A DNA stretch of 64,000 bases, taken from the NCBI RefSeq assembly GCF_905220415.1, contig NC_059545.1, forward strand, positions 3,978,001-4,042,000. The letters are read 5' to 3'. Source of the DNA: Colias croceus. Lineage: Eukaryota > Arthropoda > Insecta > Lepidoptera > Pieridae. The position numbers and the translations under genes were made by a program. Each line of letters starts with the position of its first letter. The first letter of the stretch is position 1. The notes beneath the pieces were generated by a model that saw nothing but the letters and a program-made list of their open reading frames with translations, made no database searches and was not told the DNA's origin. Positions 22,179 through 34,340 of the stretch are shown here, piece after piece.

Positions 22179-22189
22179 CTCCCGGCACG

Positions 22190-22380
22190 TTACCTAAACT
22201 CGCGAGGCACAGGGTTGTCACTTGTCACATTGAAATGAATAAAGAAACGCTCACAGCAATGGCGCGGCCCTGACGAGATCGGTCCATGAGAAGTAACCGA
22301 GCGGCGTTGTGTGCGTGCTTCAAGCTTGCGTACGTACAGGAACGGGGGGCGTGGCCAAGTGCTCTACGTACATACAAACG
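22190..22380 (-). promoter_or_regulatory. CpG-rich block upstream of the small ORF
   Basis: Contains TCGCGAGG, GGCGCGGCCC, CCGAGCGGCG, TTGCGTACGTAC and GGGGGGCGTGGCC (a GC-box/KLF-like site, inverse GGCCACGCCCCCC). It lies directly 5' of the minus-strand ORF at 21978-22178. It holds a minus-strand upstream ORF (22225-22287; begins MDRSRQGRAIAVSV) and a weak donor-like TTTAG/GTAACG. It could be a promoter/5'UTR or a conserved enhancer. No TATA box is well placed. Confidence 0.3.
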
Positions 22381-23459
22381 GCGCGATGTACCCATTGAGT
22401 TAATAGATATACCTTTGTTCGAAGATAACTTACTTGCTCGCTTTATACTATGTTACGAGTGTCCCTAATTATTTCGCGGCGATAACAATGATTAACAACA
22501 GGAAACTAGCGCGGATACTGTTTAGAAACATTTGTCGTTAATCTATAGTTGATTTAATGAGCGGCGACGTAATTGATGTGCTGCTATCAATTTATAGGCT
22601 GGCTAGTTATCCGTTTATGTATTTAACGGCGTGACATTTTTTTTAAATGTTCAATTTGTTTTTGATTAGACTTCGCGATTGGGTGAGCGAGGGTTAAGAG
22701 TTAATAACTTGCATGGTGTTAATGGTATGTTTTTAAACGATTAAAATTCAATTATAAATTACCTAATTCTGCGTTTCCTTTTTCTTTTTATTTAATTTGA
22801 ATATACAATCGGGTACAGGTGGTCAGTATGCACATTGCACATTCATCTTTTATATTTTATGACATAACATTTATACGATAGTTTAAAATTTAAATATAAA
22901 TAAGTCGCGTTTATCTTGTCAAGGGACCGTTTAGCCTTAAGCTAATAAAATTCCTGCATTAAAATTACCAAACAAATCACTAAAAGATACTATAGAAGAA
23001 GTAATTAAAATCTGAAATTTTATCATAATTCTAACGCTCGAGCGATACAAAATTAGAAAATGATGGAAAAACTTTTAGCTCAGTGTAAAAATTCAAATCC
23101 TGGAGGCGAGTGGAAAGCTTCGCTGTCATATTTTCAAAACTTTGCATGTGCTTCATCATATTTGATTTACGTCGTAGGTACGAAAAGTTTTTTCTCTTAA
23201 ATTTTAACGTGGAGCGTTGTGCCGGTTTCATATAGCTATATATTCTTTACTGTTTCAGCACGTTTTATTTAAACAAACTTCTTGTTTTATTGGTGTTGTT
23301 TGCCTCAAAAGATAGCTCTCCACATTTTGCTATGAAAAGTTATTTATTATATTTAAAAAAAATCATATTCTCGCATCATCAGTTTCAAACATTATATTAC
23401 AGTAGTATTTATTACTAATTCATCAAAAATATTATAATAAGTACACAACGTGGTTTTTT
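22381..23459. other. Mixed-composition DNA, no gene supported
   Basis: The GC-richer character continues to about 22610, with GCGATAACAATGATTAACAA (Sox-like ACAAT) and GACGTAATTGATG (homeodomain-like TAATTG) motifs. It then returns to AT-rich. A 66-codon minus frame at 23031-23231 is lysine/arginine-rich and looks accidental. Confidence 0.4.
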
Positions 23460-23770
23460 CTTGAAAGTATCCCACTCATCGAACGTTTCACCCCAGACGT
23501 TCCAACTGTCCCAACGTCTAGTCCAATCTCAAAAAAAAATACACCATCATTTCGCGCACACAAAAGCTGACATACGCAGACTAAACATAATGTAAAACCA
23601 ATATTGATCCAGCGTTAAGAACCCATAAACCCACTTCCAACAGGAGCGGGACCACCCATGCAATTTCGTAGAACGGCACTCGCAGACAGACAAACAAAAC
23701 AAATGTGAATGATGCGATAATCTATTTCCGTGTAGACGATTCGTTTGTGATGTGGCTAATGTGGACCACA
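23460..23770. promoter_or_regulatory. GC-elevated unique-looking block
   Basis: A ~300 bp patch (ATCGAACGTTTCACCCCAGA, CCAACAGGAGCGGGACCACC, GAACGGCACTCGCAG) in AT-rich DNA, with no repeat I know. The minus-strand 74-codon frame here has no recognisable domain. It may be a conserved non-coding element; this is inference from composition only. Confidence 0.2.
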
Positions 23771-23771
23771 T

Positions 23772-25288
23772 TTATTGTACATTTGTTTATCCGTAATTGA
23801 AAGATTAATTGGCCCTTTAATTGAATTCGAAAATAGCATTCGTAATACGCTATTTATTGGGGTAGTGCAGTCATGTTTCATACGAATTAGGTCAGGTGTG
23901 AAATATAGTTCGCGGACAAAGTATTATAATCTCGTTATGTTCAAAGCTACGTAACATATTATTATTAACTAAGTTTTGGTAAAATCGTACCAAAATGTGA
24001 CTTTTTATGACAGCTTAGATGTTGACGACTTCATTTTATTGTTCGACTCAAATTTCCAAACACTTTTCCACGAATCATACCTAAATTTAAACTTTCATTG
24101 TGTATGACAAGTTTTTATTTTAAACCTCAAAATATTTACCTTTTCATAAAAATGATAAAGTTTAGTTGAAGCAAGATTTAAATAACATAACAAACACGTA
24201 AAGATAATTCAAAACGTTGCAATTACAGTAATGCTAGACATTTACGAGGCATCACGGCGACTTCCGCACGCCCTGTGGCTGGGAATTTCTCTCTCACAAT
24301 GCTTTATTTGTCTAACTGTATTGTTTAGATAAATCATACTGAAACACATTTGATTTCTATTATAGTTACTCTTTAGAAGAAGGTATTAACCTAATTGAAT
24401 AATTTGAATGAGATCTTGTTCATACGTTAGTGTAAACATATACAATTTACACCATGCACTTATGTTTATTTATAATGTCGTTATAGTTATTTCATATAAT
24501 TTTTTATAGTTGTTTCAGACTCTATCAAGATCTTATCTAAATAGACAGCAAAGTTTAATAAAAATTTGCGTAAAAAATCTTGCTTTGCGATTTTCCGAAT
24601 AAAATGGTGCGTCCAGCAAAATAAATTAAATATCTCGGTTTTGTATTACGATAGAAAACAATACAAGAATTCAGTAAGTATGCTTACTATTATCGTCTTG
24701 CGGAACACATACGTCGCAGTAGTGAAATAAGATCACTGAAATAGACAACGGATTGTGTTCTATTGGACACTGTATAGAATCACTGGGGAATTCTAGAAGC
24801 GTATAGATATGTGATCTTGGACTTTGACTTCGACTTGGACGAATTTGAGCATTTTCAATACAGTATTCTAACATTCAGTAGCATAAGTTGACCACCTTAA
24901 AAAAGAAGGAATGTGATTTTTGAAATGATTTCATAATGAAAATGTCTTACCTTTTTCGAATTCAAACTAAAATTACTTTGAAATAATTAGAATCGAACCA
25001 TGCAGTAAAATACTTTAGAAAGCTTATGAGATGTATAGACGTAATTATCTTTATTTTAACTACAGCTGTTTCATAGAAAGCTCTTAGCATACAATCATCT
25101 CACAATAATTACACCTCCTATATTCTATATTCTTTGTAAGTGTTGACGCGGTAACTGCCGACTGAAAAGCAAATAAAATAAATGTTAACTATGCCTTTGA
25201 GTTTCATCTACCTAATTTACAAACTGTATGATTACTAGACATCTATTAATATGTACCTACTAATTATTATAAACTACTTAAATATCAT
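23772..25288. other. AT-rich DNA, no gene supported
   Basis: Includes a 67-codon minus frame (24671-24874) with no recognisable domain, and a small GC patch near 24245-24285. Nothing firmer. Confidence 0.4.
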
Positions 25289-25480
25289 CTATACTTTAAT
25301 ATTATAAAGCTGAAGAGTTTGTTTGTTTGAACGCGCTAATCTCGGTAACTACCGATTTGAAAAATTCTTGCGGTTTTAGATAGCCGATTTATCGAGGAAG
25401 GCTTTAGGCTATATATTTTGGCGCTAAGACCAACAAGAGCGGAGTACTGCGAGTAAAACCGCGGAGCACAGCTAGTAGAT
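25289..25480 (+). mobile_element. Family A element
   Basis: CTATACTTTAATATTATAAA, GCTGAAGAGTTTGTTTG, AACGCGCTAATCTCGG, a short gap relative to other copies (the GGTCCG before ATTTG is reduced), TTTATCGAGGAAGGC, GACCAACAAGAGCGGAG, AAACCGCGGAGCACAGCTAG. Non-coding. Confidence 0.85.
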
Positions 25481-27108
25481 AATGCATTAATTATATAAAA
25501 AGAAAATTTCAATTAGGAGCCTCAAAATATATTCAATAATCGCATGAACTGCAAAACATTTCGCCTAACATACTCATATTGACCTCTCCTTATTAGGATT
25601 TACAACACAATAGTGCCTATACATAAGCTACACAAACTATATGTTGAAACGCACACAAAACTGTAGTAAAATGATTTGTAACGGTCGTATTAATAACGTA
25701 ACTTCTAACTTCAAAGTCACTTAGCGGTATTACACTAATTGGCTAATTTGCTAGCGAATATTACGCAAATTGTACGATGAAAACTTTTAACAAACGCTAA
25801 ACATGCTTCTTGAGAAGTTAATTGTGTTTTTACATGAAAATATTCAACAGATTCTTATTATATTTTGGTTTCCGAGACTGTATCATATCATTATTGAATT
25901 TTAATTAACGAAAGAAATACCTAGAAGTAATTATCGCTTTGCAAATATCTAATTACCAATAACTGACTATTTATTATTTTTTTGTAAACAATTTTCATTA
26001 ACATAAATTATCACCGTCAAAAATGGAATCGTACATAATATAGATGCTTGGGTTATATTTAAATTGTATTATCAGTATAAGTTTCATAATATTATTGTGA
26101 CATAATATTATGGCGTAGTCACGTAAATAAAAAACAAAATGAATTTGTATGCGAAATATTTATTTAATTTAATATACCCTTATTCATTTAGATTTTAGTA
26201 GTACCTATAATTATTACCCTGTCAACAGTGAAAAATCTGACCACCTAGAGTTCTTTTAAAAACCATATATAGACGACGAAACACGTCCGCAATCTCACAT
26301 ACATTACAATCACAATTACTCGCTAAATACCAGACAATTACCAGAAAAAGTCGCATCTTTGTCAATATAAATTGCAAAACAATGACGCGAGGTGAAGCGA
26401 GAGATTAAAATTCCTTTCCGAGCAATTGTAAAGAGGCAAAAACTGGGAATGATGCCAACCAGTTTCTTTTTGAAGACGAATCGACTGAATGCACTTATTG
26501 AGGGCAGCTTGGTGACATAAACGTTGTACTTATAGGCTAGGAGGCGGTTGCACTATTTGTTAAGAAAATAATATTATGTAAAAATATATTTTAAGCAAAA
26601 TATTTGAAAGTGGTAACTTGAAAAATGGATTAATAGTCCTATAATTTATAAAAACTATGCAATAAATTTTCAATACCAATATTGTTATTTGTAACTTTAA
26701 TTAAAATAATAAGCTAAAAAGGATTAAAACAAGGTAATATAAGAAATAAAGAAAATATAATTACACTACAATACTTATGCTACCTTAAACCTTACTAGTT
26801 GCATCAATGTTCAATATAAGCGCAATTGTATGAAATTTATTAAACCAATACTGATATTCTATCTAGCAAGGCAAAATACATTGTTTAAATATTAACACAG
26901 CTATCTCCTACACTACAACGCTTACATGATTCAAAGCTTACGCTATCTCAAGCATTACCAGTTGCATCAATAGTTACGCTACTGTTTATTCTTGACAAAC
27001 GCAATGTGTTATAAATCACATTTGAAGTGTCGTTAATTTAATGGCCACACCCGAGATTTGACCAATTTTTTTTTTTGGCTTTCCGAATTGGTGGTAAATC
27101 TATATGTA
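25481..27108. other. AT-rich DNA, no gene supported
   Basis: No repeat or gene recognised. A somewhat GC-richer patch lies near 26380-26550. ACCAATTT and AATTGGT form a weak stem near 27062-27093. Confidence 0.45.
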
Positions 27109-27301
27109 CCATAATATTATAATGCTGAAGAGTTTTTGTTTGTTCGTTTGTTTGAACGCGCTAATCTCAGGAACTACTGCTCCGATTTGAAAAATTATTT
27201 CAGTGTTACATAGCCCTTTTGTCGAGGAAGGCTATAATCTATGTATCATCACGTTAAGACCAACAAGAGCGGAGCAATGCGGGTAAAAGAGGACAGCTAG
27301 T
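27109..27301 (+). mobile_element. Family A element
   Basis: ATAATATTATAATGCTGAAG, AACGCGCTAATCTCAGGAAC, TCCGATTTGAAAAATTATTT, TGTCGAGGAAGGCTATAA, GACCAACAAGAGCGGAGC, then GGGTAAAAGAGGACAGCTAG. The CCGCGGGGCAC block is partly lost. Non-coding. Confidence 0.85.
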
Positions 27302-27652
27302 GGTAAATATTAATCTATTTTATGATAAGAAAAAAGTATTGGAAAAAGTGTGATTGAATAAGTATGTTGTAGTTTGTAGTATATTCTATGTAAAAATAGT
27401 AAATTGCTTTATTCTTATAGGAATCTTAATTTGGCTTATCCATGTACCTATAGTAATCAGTAAGCTAATAATGAAGAAATTAAGGCACAGCGAGTGTAAT
27501 TATTACGAAATATGTACAAGTAATTATGAAATCGTATGCCTCATATTCCCCTGGGAAATACAGCTTCGTATTTGTTTATCCAGGTTATAATTATAATTTA
27601 CCTTTTACCTTTCATATATCATACTAATTATCTTAAATATTTACTCATTTAA

Positions 27653-27825
27653 GGGCCGATTTTTCAATGCTTGGATAAAACTTATCCGTCCAATAAAGTA
27701 TTACACGATAATATTAAAATGTCACGTAAAATGTCAAATATGGGCAATTAGAATACGTTTTTAAAATGGTAGTTTTATACATTATTCGAAAAATAAGTTT
27801 TATCCAAGCATTGAAAAATCGGCCC
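27653..27825. mobile_element. piggyBac-type MITE, copy 2
   Basis: Same family as 6133-6312: GGGCCGATTTTTCAATGC then TTGGATAAAACTTATCCGTC on the left, with its inverse ending GCATTGAAAAATCGGCCC on the right. Internal AATAAAGTATTACACGA and ATTAGAATACGTTTT match copy 1. Flanks are TTAA (27649-27652) and TTAC (27826-27829), one mutation from a perfect TTAA duplication. Its TIRs match each other better than copy 1's, so it is perhaps younger. Non-coding. Confidence 0.85.
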
Positions 27826-27829
27826 TTAC

Positions 27830-29197
27830 TCGACTTACTTCAGAAGCTCTTTTAATAGTTACAATCAGGTACTATCAGTTTTGAAAAATAAATAGTACAG
27901 TATAATAATTACAGATTTGGAAAGTTTCTATGATAATTCATATTTATCTAAATATACCTACCTATGGTTAAGTACTCAAAATCGATTGATTATTAATATT
28001 ATGCCGTACATTTTCGGCCTCTGATTGAAAATGAAGACACACGTCTTACATTAATAATTTAAAAGAAATAACAATAAATGGAAATTACTTATCCTTGAAC
28101 CACGAAGAATCATAGAACAATAAAGGCACGTCCACATGATAGATTATAACCCCAGAACTAAATAATAGTAAGGTTATGCTTATGTGCAAACCAATTGCGC
28201 TTAATTACACCTCATTCATAGACACTTGCCATCGGTAATGCAGCTAACACAATCGACATCAATTATACTCTAATTCACTTGATTGATTAAGTTTAATAAG
28301 CTATATATTATAGTAATGTATTGGCTAACGAGGCAATCTCTGGCTGACGAAATAGAATTGTCAGTAATCATTGATACGCATAATTATGCCATTGTTCATG
28401 ATTTCGAGGAAGGGTTGAAACAAACACACGTAGTAGTTATATTTGGAACATCAACAACGTTTATATAATTATTAATATACAGATAATTTAATTAGCTAGT
28501 AAAGATAGTAGTAATAGGAATCTGTTTTGAAAACAGGGAAACATTGAATATGCAAGAGAGACTGGTCTTGTGTATGTAAAGCACTAATTCATTGACTAGC
28601 TGTTTTGACCGACTGACGTATTTAATTAATTTGATATTTAGTTTTATTTTCTTTCATTCTCGTATTAAGTAACTGTTTAATATATCCAGACTGCAAGAGT
28701 AAAATTCATTCTCACACGCATCTCCAAGCCTTTTCAAACCTAAGCGTATAATCATGGTATAATCAATATGAACGAACACAAACAAGACACATGTTCATTT
28801 CCCACCCTTGCAAAATTTCAACATAATAGGCTTACGCCTTCAGCGACATTATTATAAACCTGTCTATAAAGATCCTTAAAAGCGGTTACATCCGCTCAAT
28901 ATTCAGATCGAAGGCATCACGGCTAACAAGCCCTTTTCCCAGCCTCATTGTTCGGCAGTTAGTCTGTAAGCCTACACAAAGCGTTGTTAGAGCCTCCTTC
29001 CAACTAGTATAGACGTATAGTCTTACCTTCATTTACATAAATAGTATATTGCCTGTATTGAATGGGTGTTGAAATATTTATAATGCAGACAGGCGTGCAG
29101 CAATAGCTTCATTGTAAAGTGTATGGTGTGAAAGCATTTGTTTAATGTTGCGAACTAATAGCGTAAATAGTTAATACTTATTACTTGACCTCCCACA
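27830..29197. other. AT-rich DNA, nothing recognised
   Basis: A 61-codon frame at 28283 lacks any recognisable feature. No repeat identified. Confidence 0.45.
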
Positions 29198-29263
29198 AGA
29201 TGGACAGACGACCTGGTCCGAGTGGCAGGGAGCCGCTGGATGCAGGCCGCCGGTGACCGGTCA
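29198..29263 (+). pseudogene. LINE reverse-transcriptase C-terminal relic
   Basis: One frame reads RWTDDLVRVAGSRWMQ and then AAGDR. It is a motif I recognise from the far C-terminus of lepidopteran non-LTR retrotransposon pol proteins (compare RWTDQVKSAVG in the LINE fragment near 50.6 kb). Only ~22 codons remain, with no LINE sequence recognisable on either side. It is not functional. Confidence 0.55.
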
Positions 29264-29631
29264 TACTCACTCATTAATACAGTTGTTAATACATGCTAGT
29301 TTTAGCAATACCGGTGAAAATACAAATACTTTCTCTGTTTCGCAGAATGTGATTTGGAACGTACAAAATACACATAATGTATTTCGATTCTATAATTATA
29401 TTGATAACATTTTACTAAGCATTTAAACATAATCTCTTCTGCTAATTCGGTATCCGTAAATGTTGAATATAATCAATAAAGTTCATAACATGCAATAATA
29501 AATACACGAGAACCGTACAATATACACGATGTCTTAACATTCCTTCCGCTTCATGTGATTTATTATATTTCAATGTATAAATAAACAAAGATAGTATTAC
29601 TCACATAATTATAGGAACACAACTATGAAGC
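29264..29631. other. AT-rich DNA, nothing recognised
   Basis: No feature supported. Confidence 0.45.
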
Positions 29632-29855
29632 ACTAGGTTTCCGCCCGCGGCAACGCCCGTGTTTTCAAAGAAGTACCCGCATAGTTCCCGTTCCCGTGGG
29701 ATTTCCGGGATAAAACCTATCCTATGTGTTAATCCAAGTTACTCTCTATATGTGTGCTAAATTTTATTGTAATCGGTTCAGTTGTATTTGCGTGAAAGAG
29801 TAACAAGCACATAGACATCCTCACAAACTTTCGTATTTATAATATTAGTAAGATT
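29632..29855 (-). mobile_element. Family B element, CCAAGTTAC subfamily
   Basis: Plus-strand text begins ACTAGGTTTCCGCCCGCGGC and carries GTTCCCGTTCCCGTGGGATT and CCTATGTGTTAATCCAAG. It then carries TATGTGTGCTAAATT and CGTGAAAGAGTAACAA, and ends TATTTATAATATTAGTAAGA. The copy at 63654-63870 shares the diagnostic TTAATCCAAGTTAC block, so these two form one subfamily. Non-coding. Confidence 0.85.
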
Positions 29856-30348
29856 AAGTTTATATAATATACAAAATTTACCAATCAAAACCTCTTCTAA
29901 GTAAGTATATGTATAGTAAAGGTAGGCACCTATATCATGCTCCAATTCAATATAACTTAATAAACCCAGGTAATTACACTATCCTTCAGTGTTTTAAACG
30001 AGAATTTCATATCGTAAAATGTTCTTATAATGAAACCACTTTCCTTAATTTACATGAAAAGTGTTAGTGCTGAACTGTTTTCTTCAAAGAGATTTTAATA
30101 TTCCAACTTTCTTAAAGGCGAAACGAAGTCAGTAAATGCTCTTTTTAAATACTGTTTTATAAGAATAACAAAGGCTTAGCTTTGCTGTAATGGAAGTACT
30201 AAATAAAGGAAATGAAGGTATAAAAACTTGATTGAAACGTCAATTTCTATCATCAATGGAAGAGCAATCTTGTTCAACCGTAAAACTAAAAGTCATAAAG
30301 ATATAAATAAAAATTGATCTCTTAGTTCTTCCGGTTATATTTTTACTC
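29856..30348. other. AT-rich DNA, nothing recognised
   Basis: No feature supported. Confidence 0.45.
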
Positions 30349-30350
30349 AT

Positions 30351-30385
<35 letters not shown>

Positions 30386-30387
30386 TT
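30349..30387. repeat. (TTTA)n microsatellite
   Basis: About nine uninterrupted TTTA units. Confidence 0.95.
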
Positions 30388-30620
30388 CGAAAACTACACA
30401 GCTTACAGTTTGACTTAATCTACTTATATCTATGATACAATACGCCAATTGACAACATTTCAAAATTTTAAGCTACTAATTTTTTTATTTTAATGAAAAC
30501 TAGATCAAAAATTATGATACACGTATTTTTTGCTTTTTCTAAATATGGAAGTTTTCATTCATCTTTTTGAGTTTTAAAATCATCTCATTCTAAAATGTCG
30601 TAAGCGCCAAATGACGTCAT

Positions 30621-31194
30621 ACATACGGAGGAATACATTTTTTCCTTTGCCACATGCCTAGTTTAAAATATTAAAAAAAAATCTTGACAGTTGACATTTT
30701 GGCACATTTGTCAGTTTGATTCGTCAAGCTTTGTAAATATTGTTATTTGTTATTTGCTGATCCAAATTTTAAACAAAAGAAACTTATTCACAAGTACTGA
30801 TGATGATGACTGTATGCAGGATTTGTTAAGGGGTGCTGAAAATTTCTGGGAAACAAATATACTATCCCAAAAACGTTGGAAAGTGATAAATAAATACAAC
30901 TTTTAGTAAGTAAACAAAGTCATTATTTCAAGAAAATTATGAACACTATAGGCACTATTTGTATAATATAAATGAATTGGTCCAACTCCAATCAAACAAA
31001 CATCACGCTAATGAGATTAAATTAGAATACCAAAACACAATAACACGATTTAAAAGTTTGTTTACATGATTATTTCACAAAAATGACAATAAATATGAAA
31101 TTTGACACATGCCATACCCTGTAAATGTCAGTGATAGTTTTTTTTTTAACTTTTTTTAAATTAGGCTATGGCGCATTTTTATTCCTCCGTATGT
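30621..31194. mobile_element. TIR element bounded by ATGACGTCAT
   Basis: Ends are ACATACGGAGGAATA and its exact inverse TATTCCTCCGTATGT. Weaker symmetry extends inward (GCCACATGCCTA versus CGCCATAGCCTA in inverse), giving ~40 bp TIRs and a 574 bp element. ATGACGTCAT flanks both sides (30611-30620, 31195-31204). Because it is palindromic, it can be either a 10 bp target duplication or the outermost TIR. A 71-codon frame inside (from 30691) is unrecognised. An outer inverted pair, ATTGACAACATTTCA at 30448-30462 and its inverse near 31335-31350, suggests an older host element around it. Confidence 0.75.
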
Positions 31195-31413
31195 ATGACG
31201 TCATCATCACATTTATCGTTTTTATTTAATTTCTCTTAAAATATGCGATTAAAAAATGAAATAATTTTTTATCTGTAATCGCAAGAGCAAAATAAAGAAA
31301 CGGTTTTTTTCTTTCATGGCCTTATAAAAAATGAAATGTTGTCAATTACGAGTTTTACAATTATTACCAATTATATGTAAATATATTCAAAACAGTAACT
31401 TAATAAAGAGTGT

Positions 31414-31480
31414 TGAGTTGTGTGTGTGGGTGAGTGCGTTTGGGTGTGTTTGTGTGTATGCATGTGTGTGCGTGTGAATG
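31414..31480. repeat. Degenerate (GT)n microsatellite
   Basis: GT-rich run interrupted by GGTGAGTGCG and GCATG, in otherwise AT-rich DNA. Confidence 0.9.
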
Positions 31481-34278
31481 ATTAAAATGTGTTAGGTACG
31501 TTTGATAATATTTTAGTTACATTGGATTTAAAATGATTGCGAGGACTGTTAAATATGTCAAGAGTAGAAAATTTTTCATTGTATATCGAAGGTAGGCGAT
31601 TAAAGAGTGAGTTCTTCATATATTGATTTTTTGTACGTGGTATAAATAATAAAGGAGTATTACGTGTTCGAGTTAGAGGGGTCTACTCATACTTCAATCA
31701 GTGTTGCATTTAGAACAGAGATGCAAGATTTAGTAAAACTGAAGAGATTTAAATTAGTTTTAGCGAAGTAGTTTTGTACGTGACTAATACCTTCTAGTGA
31801 ATTTTACACAAACATAACTTTGTTGTGTGTTGTGGACATTTTAATATTTTGCAATTTACATTTGAACTAAATAATATTGTTTATTTTATGCCTAGTGCTT
31901 TTTACATTAATTTCAAAACTGGATTCGATCCGTTTTTTAAGAGGACATAAAAAAATTTAACAGAGAAAAACCTGTAGGAAATAATGCTAGGTTCATATTA
32001 TTATCACCCTTGTCTTATGTCTATCTTATAAGCAAGAGGACAGAAGAAATAATTTTTTTATATTAATTAGGTAAATTAGTTCGTTTCAAAATTATTTACA
32101 CCAACATAATTATCTCCAAACATCAAATTGGTAATCCTCAGTGATTGTCAGCAAATAGTACTCACTAAAGGGAATCTTAAAGCAAATGCGGGTACCATTC
32201 ACGTTACCTGAAGTACAACGATAATGTCTGAAACGAATGCAAGTACATAAATTATTCAAACACCGGGTCGATACACCCGCCATGACCAAGGAAACACTTA
32301 TGACTTATTCAGCATTCGTCTAAGAATAGCCCTTAATTGTAGTAGGTAATAAAAACAGGAATTTCTATCAGCTGGCCTGCATCGATTGATCGGATTTGAG
32401 TCGAGTTTTTTTCCGTACGTGATGCTAATGTTAATGTGGTTTTTAGCTCGTCTTTAAAGGCTAGTGTTTTGTGCTCGTATAATATTTGCACATAATGTGA
32501 GCAAAAAGAAATCGATTGATACGTCCCAATCGATTTGATTTATGTGACATTGTGTGTGGTTTTTACGGCTTTGATATGAAAGTGTTATTTGCTAAATGTA
32601 TGCGATTGCACTTTTATCTTAACAATATTAATGGTAATTTGAGATTGTATTCTTCTTTTTAAGCGAGAATAAAATTAAGTCGATAGAGTTAAATATATAA
32701 AGTTTTATATAGGAATATTACTTAAAGAACATATCATGATTAACCAAAAACATAATATCATCAGCGATAAACTATACCAAATAGAAATGTTACGATTTAA
32801 TAAATTATTACACATGAATCTCGCCATATATTTTAACGTTTCCGCAATACGGAAATGTATGAAGTTCTAATTAGCTCAGAGTTACGTTGAATCTAATTTA
32901 ATATGAAGTTAAAACGTAAACTACTGACGATCAAATATTTCAATATACAAACTCCGGTTTTATCACATCGTAAATCAGGAACATTTACATGATTGAAATC
33001 AGTTGATTTGAATACTCAATCGAGATTTACGATAATCATACATGCGTTTTGTCAATTTAATCGATTTCTTCTGCATAATGATATTTTATCGCTATTTTTA
33101 TTGGAACTTAATAACTATAATTTGATTAATATACCTCTAAACTAGATATAGTAAATTCTCTGCTTTTATTTCTGTAAGACAATAATTTCGGGAAACTTTA
33201 ACTTCCACCCAAACTAAAAATATGTTCAAATCATAGTTTCCTGACATGAAACGATGCTCCGTTTCGAAGCATTGATCAAATTCATTTGGATCTATGATCT
33301 AGACGTATTGTATGAACTCGTTAGTACCTATACAGACATATTTTTTTATATTTTAAGAAAATTAATATTAGGTAAGTAAGCTTATAAGACGATTATCAAA
33401 AGCTTTTTTATTTATGTCTTCCTAATCCTTATATTAAAATAGAATATAGGCGGAATTGAAAATTCGTATAAAAATTTACAAAATCTTATTTCGTTGTAGG
33501 TACAAAGCAAAATTGCGTTCTAAAATATTTGGGTCGTCCTTAAAGGGCAAATAGTCAACTCGTTGTGAATTCTTTACTGCCCGTTAAAATGTCAGTAAAC
33601 TGTTTAATGATATTATTAAACGGTTTGTGGGAATGTTTATCAATGCTACTAGTGATGTAGGAGATTCAGTATGCACTATATCGTTAGTTTTAGCTGTTAT
33701 TTTGGTAATATGTTTCTACGTCAAGTTTTAGAGGCTCAAGTTTTTACAAGTATTAGTTGAACAGTTGTAAAACCACATCTTTTAAACAGCATTTAAGTAT
33801 GTTTTATGCACCTTTGGAACTTCTTGAAAATGTCAAGGGCTCAAGAAATGAAATGAAAAAATAGATATTTTCTATACCCTTCTGCCAAAGTATGTGTAAC
33901 ATATTCTACAAATAACTTCTTCAATTATTAACGGATACAAAGCAAACCAACTACAAAAAAGTTCCTCATTATAAATGCAGTTTAAACTATCGATATACCG
34001 CGCAGCACTATTTGCCTCATCACTCCTTGTGAACTACGGAAAGCAGCCAACACTTAAATATTTATGGCACATCCTTTGGTCCGAATGGTAGCTTGAATAA
34101 ATAAAGTAACGCGACGTCACGAACCACCGCTGACCTAATAAGAACTCATTTTATTGTAAAACGGCCAATCTGCGTTTTTTATAACGTGGCTATTACCCTA
34201 AATATAGCTGTGGTTTCAATGAATATAAGAGACTTCTATGTATACGTAGAGTCAAAAAACGCGCATTGGTTATCTCAA
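31481..34278. other. AT-rich DNA, no gene or known repeat
   Basis: The longest stretch here in which I recognise no dispersed family. ORFs are short. A GC-richer patch lies near 32260-32330. Confidence 0.4.
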
Positions 34279-34340
34279 ATTCTTCCTATATCCCACTAAT
34301 ATCTACTAATCAATAGATATTAGTGGGATATAGGAAGAAT
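34279..34340. repeat. Perfect hairpin, 26 bp arms
   Basis: ATTCTTCCTATATCCCACTA then ATATCT is followed after 10 bp by its exact inverse, ending GTGGGATATAGGAAGAAT. No mismatch in 26 bp. It could fold as a 26 bp stem. Origin and function unknown. Confidence 0.9.

Noticed and set aside
23031..23231. 66-codon minus ORF as a second small gene upstream of 21978-22178
   Set aside because: Lysine/arginine-rich AT-driven composition, no supporting flank or domain.
24671..24874. 67-codon minus frame, with an internal TTGTCTATTTCAG acceptor-like and GTAAGC donor-like pair (a possible 48 bp exon)
   Set aside because: Both sites are weak alone, and no partner exon or homology could be shown.
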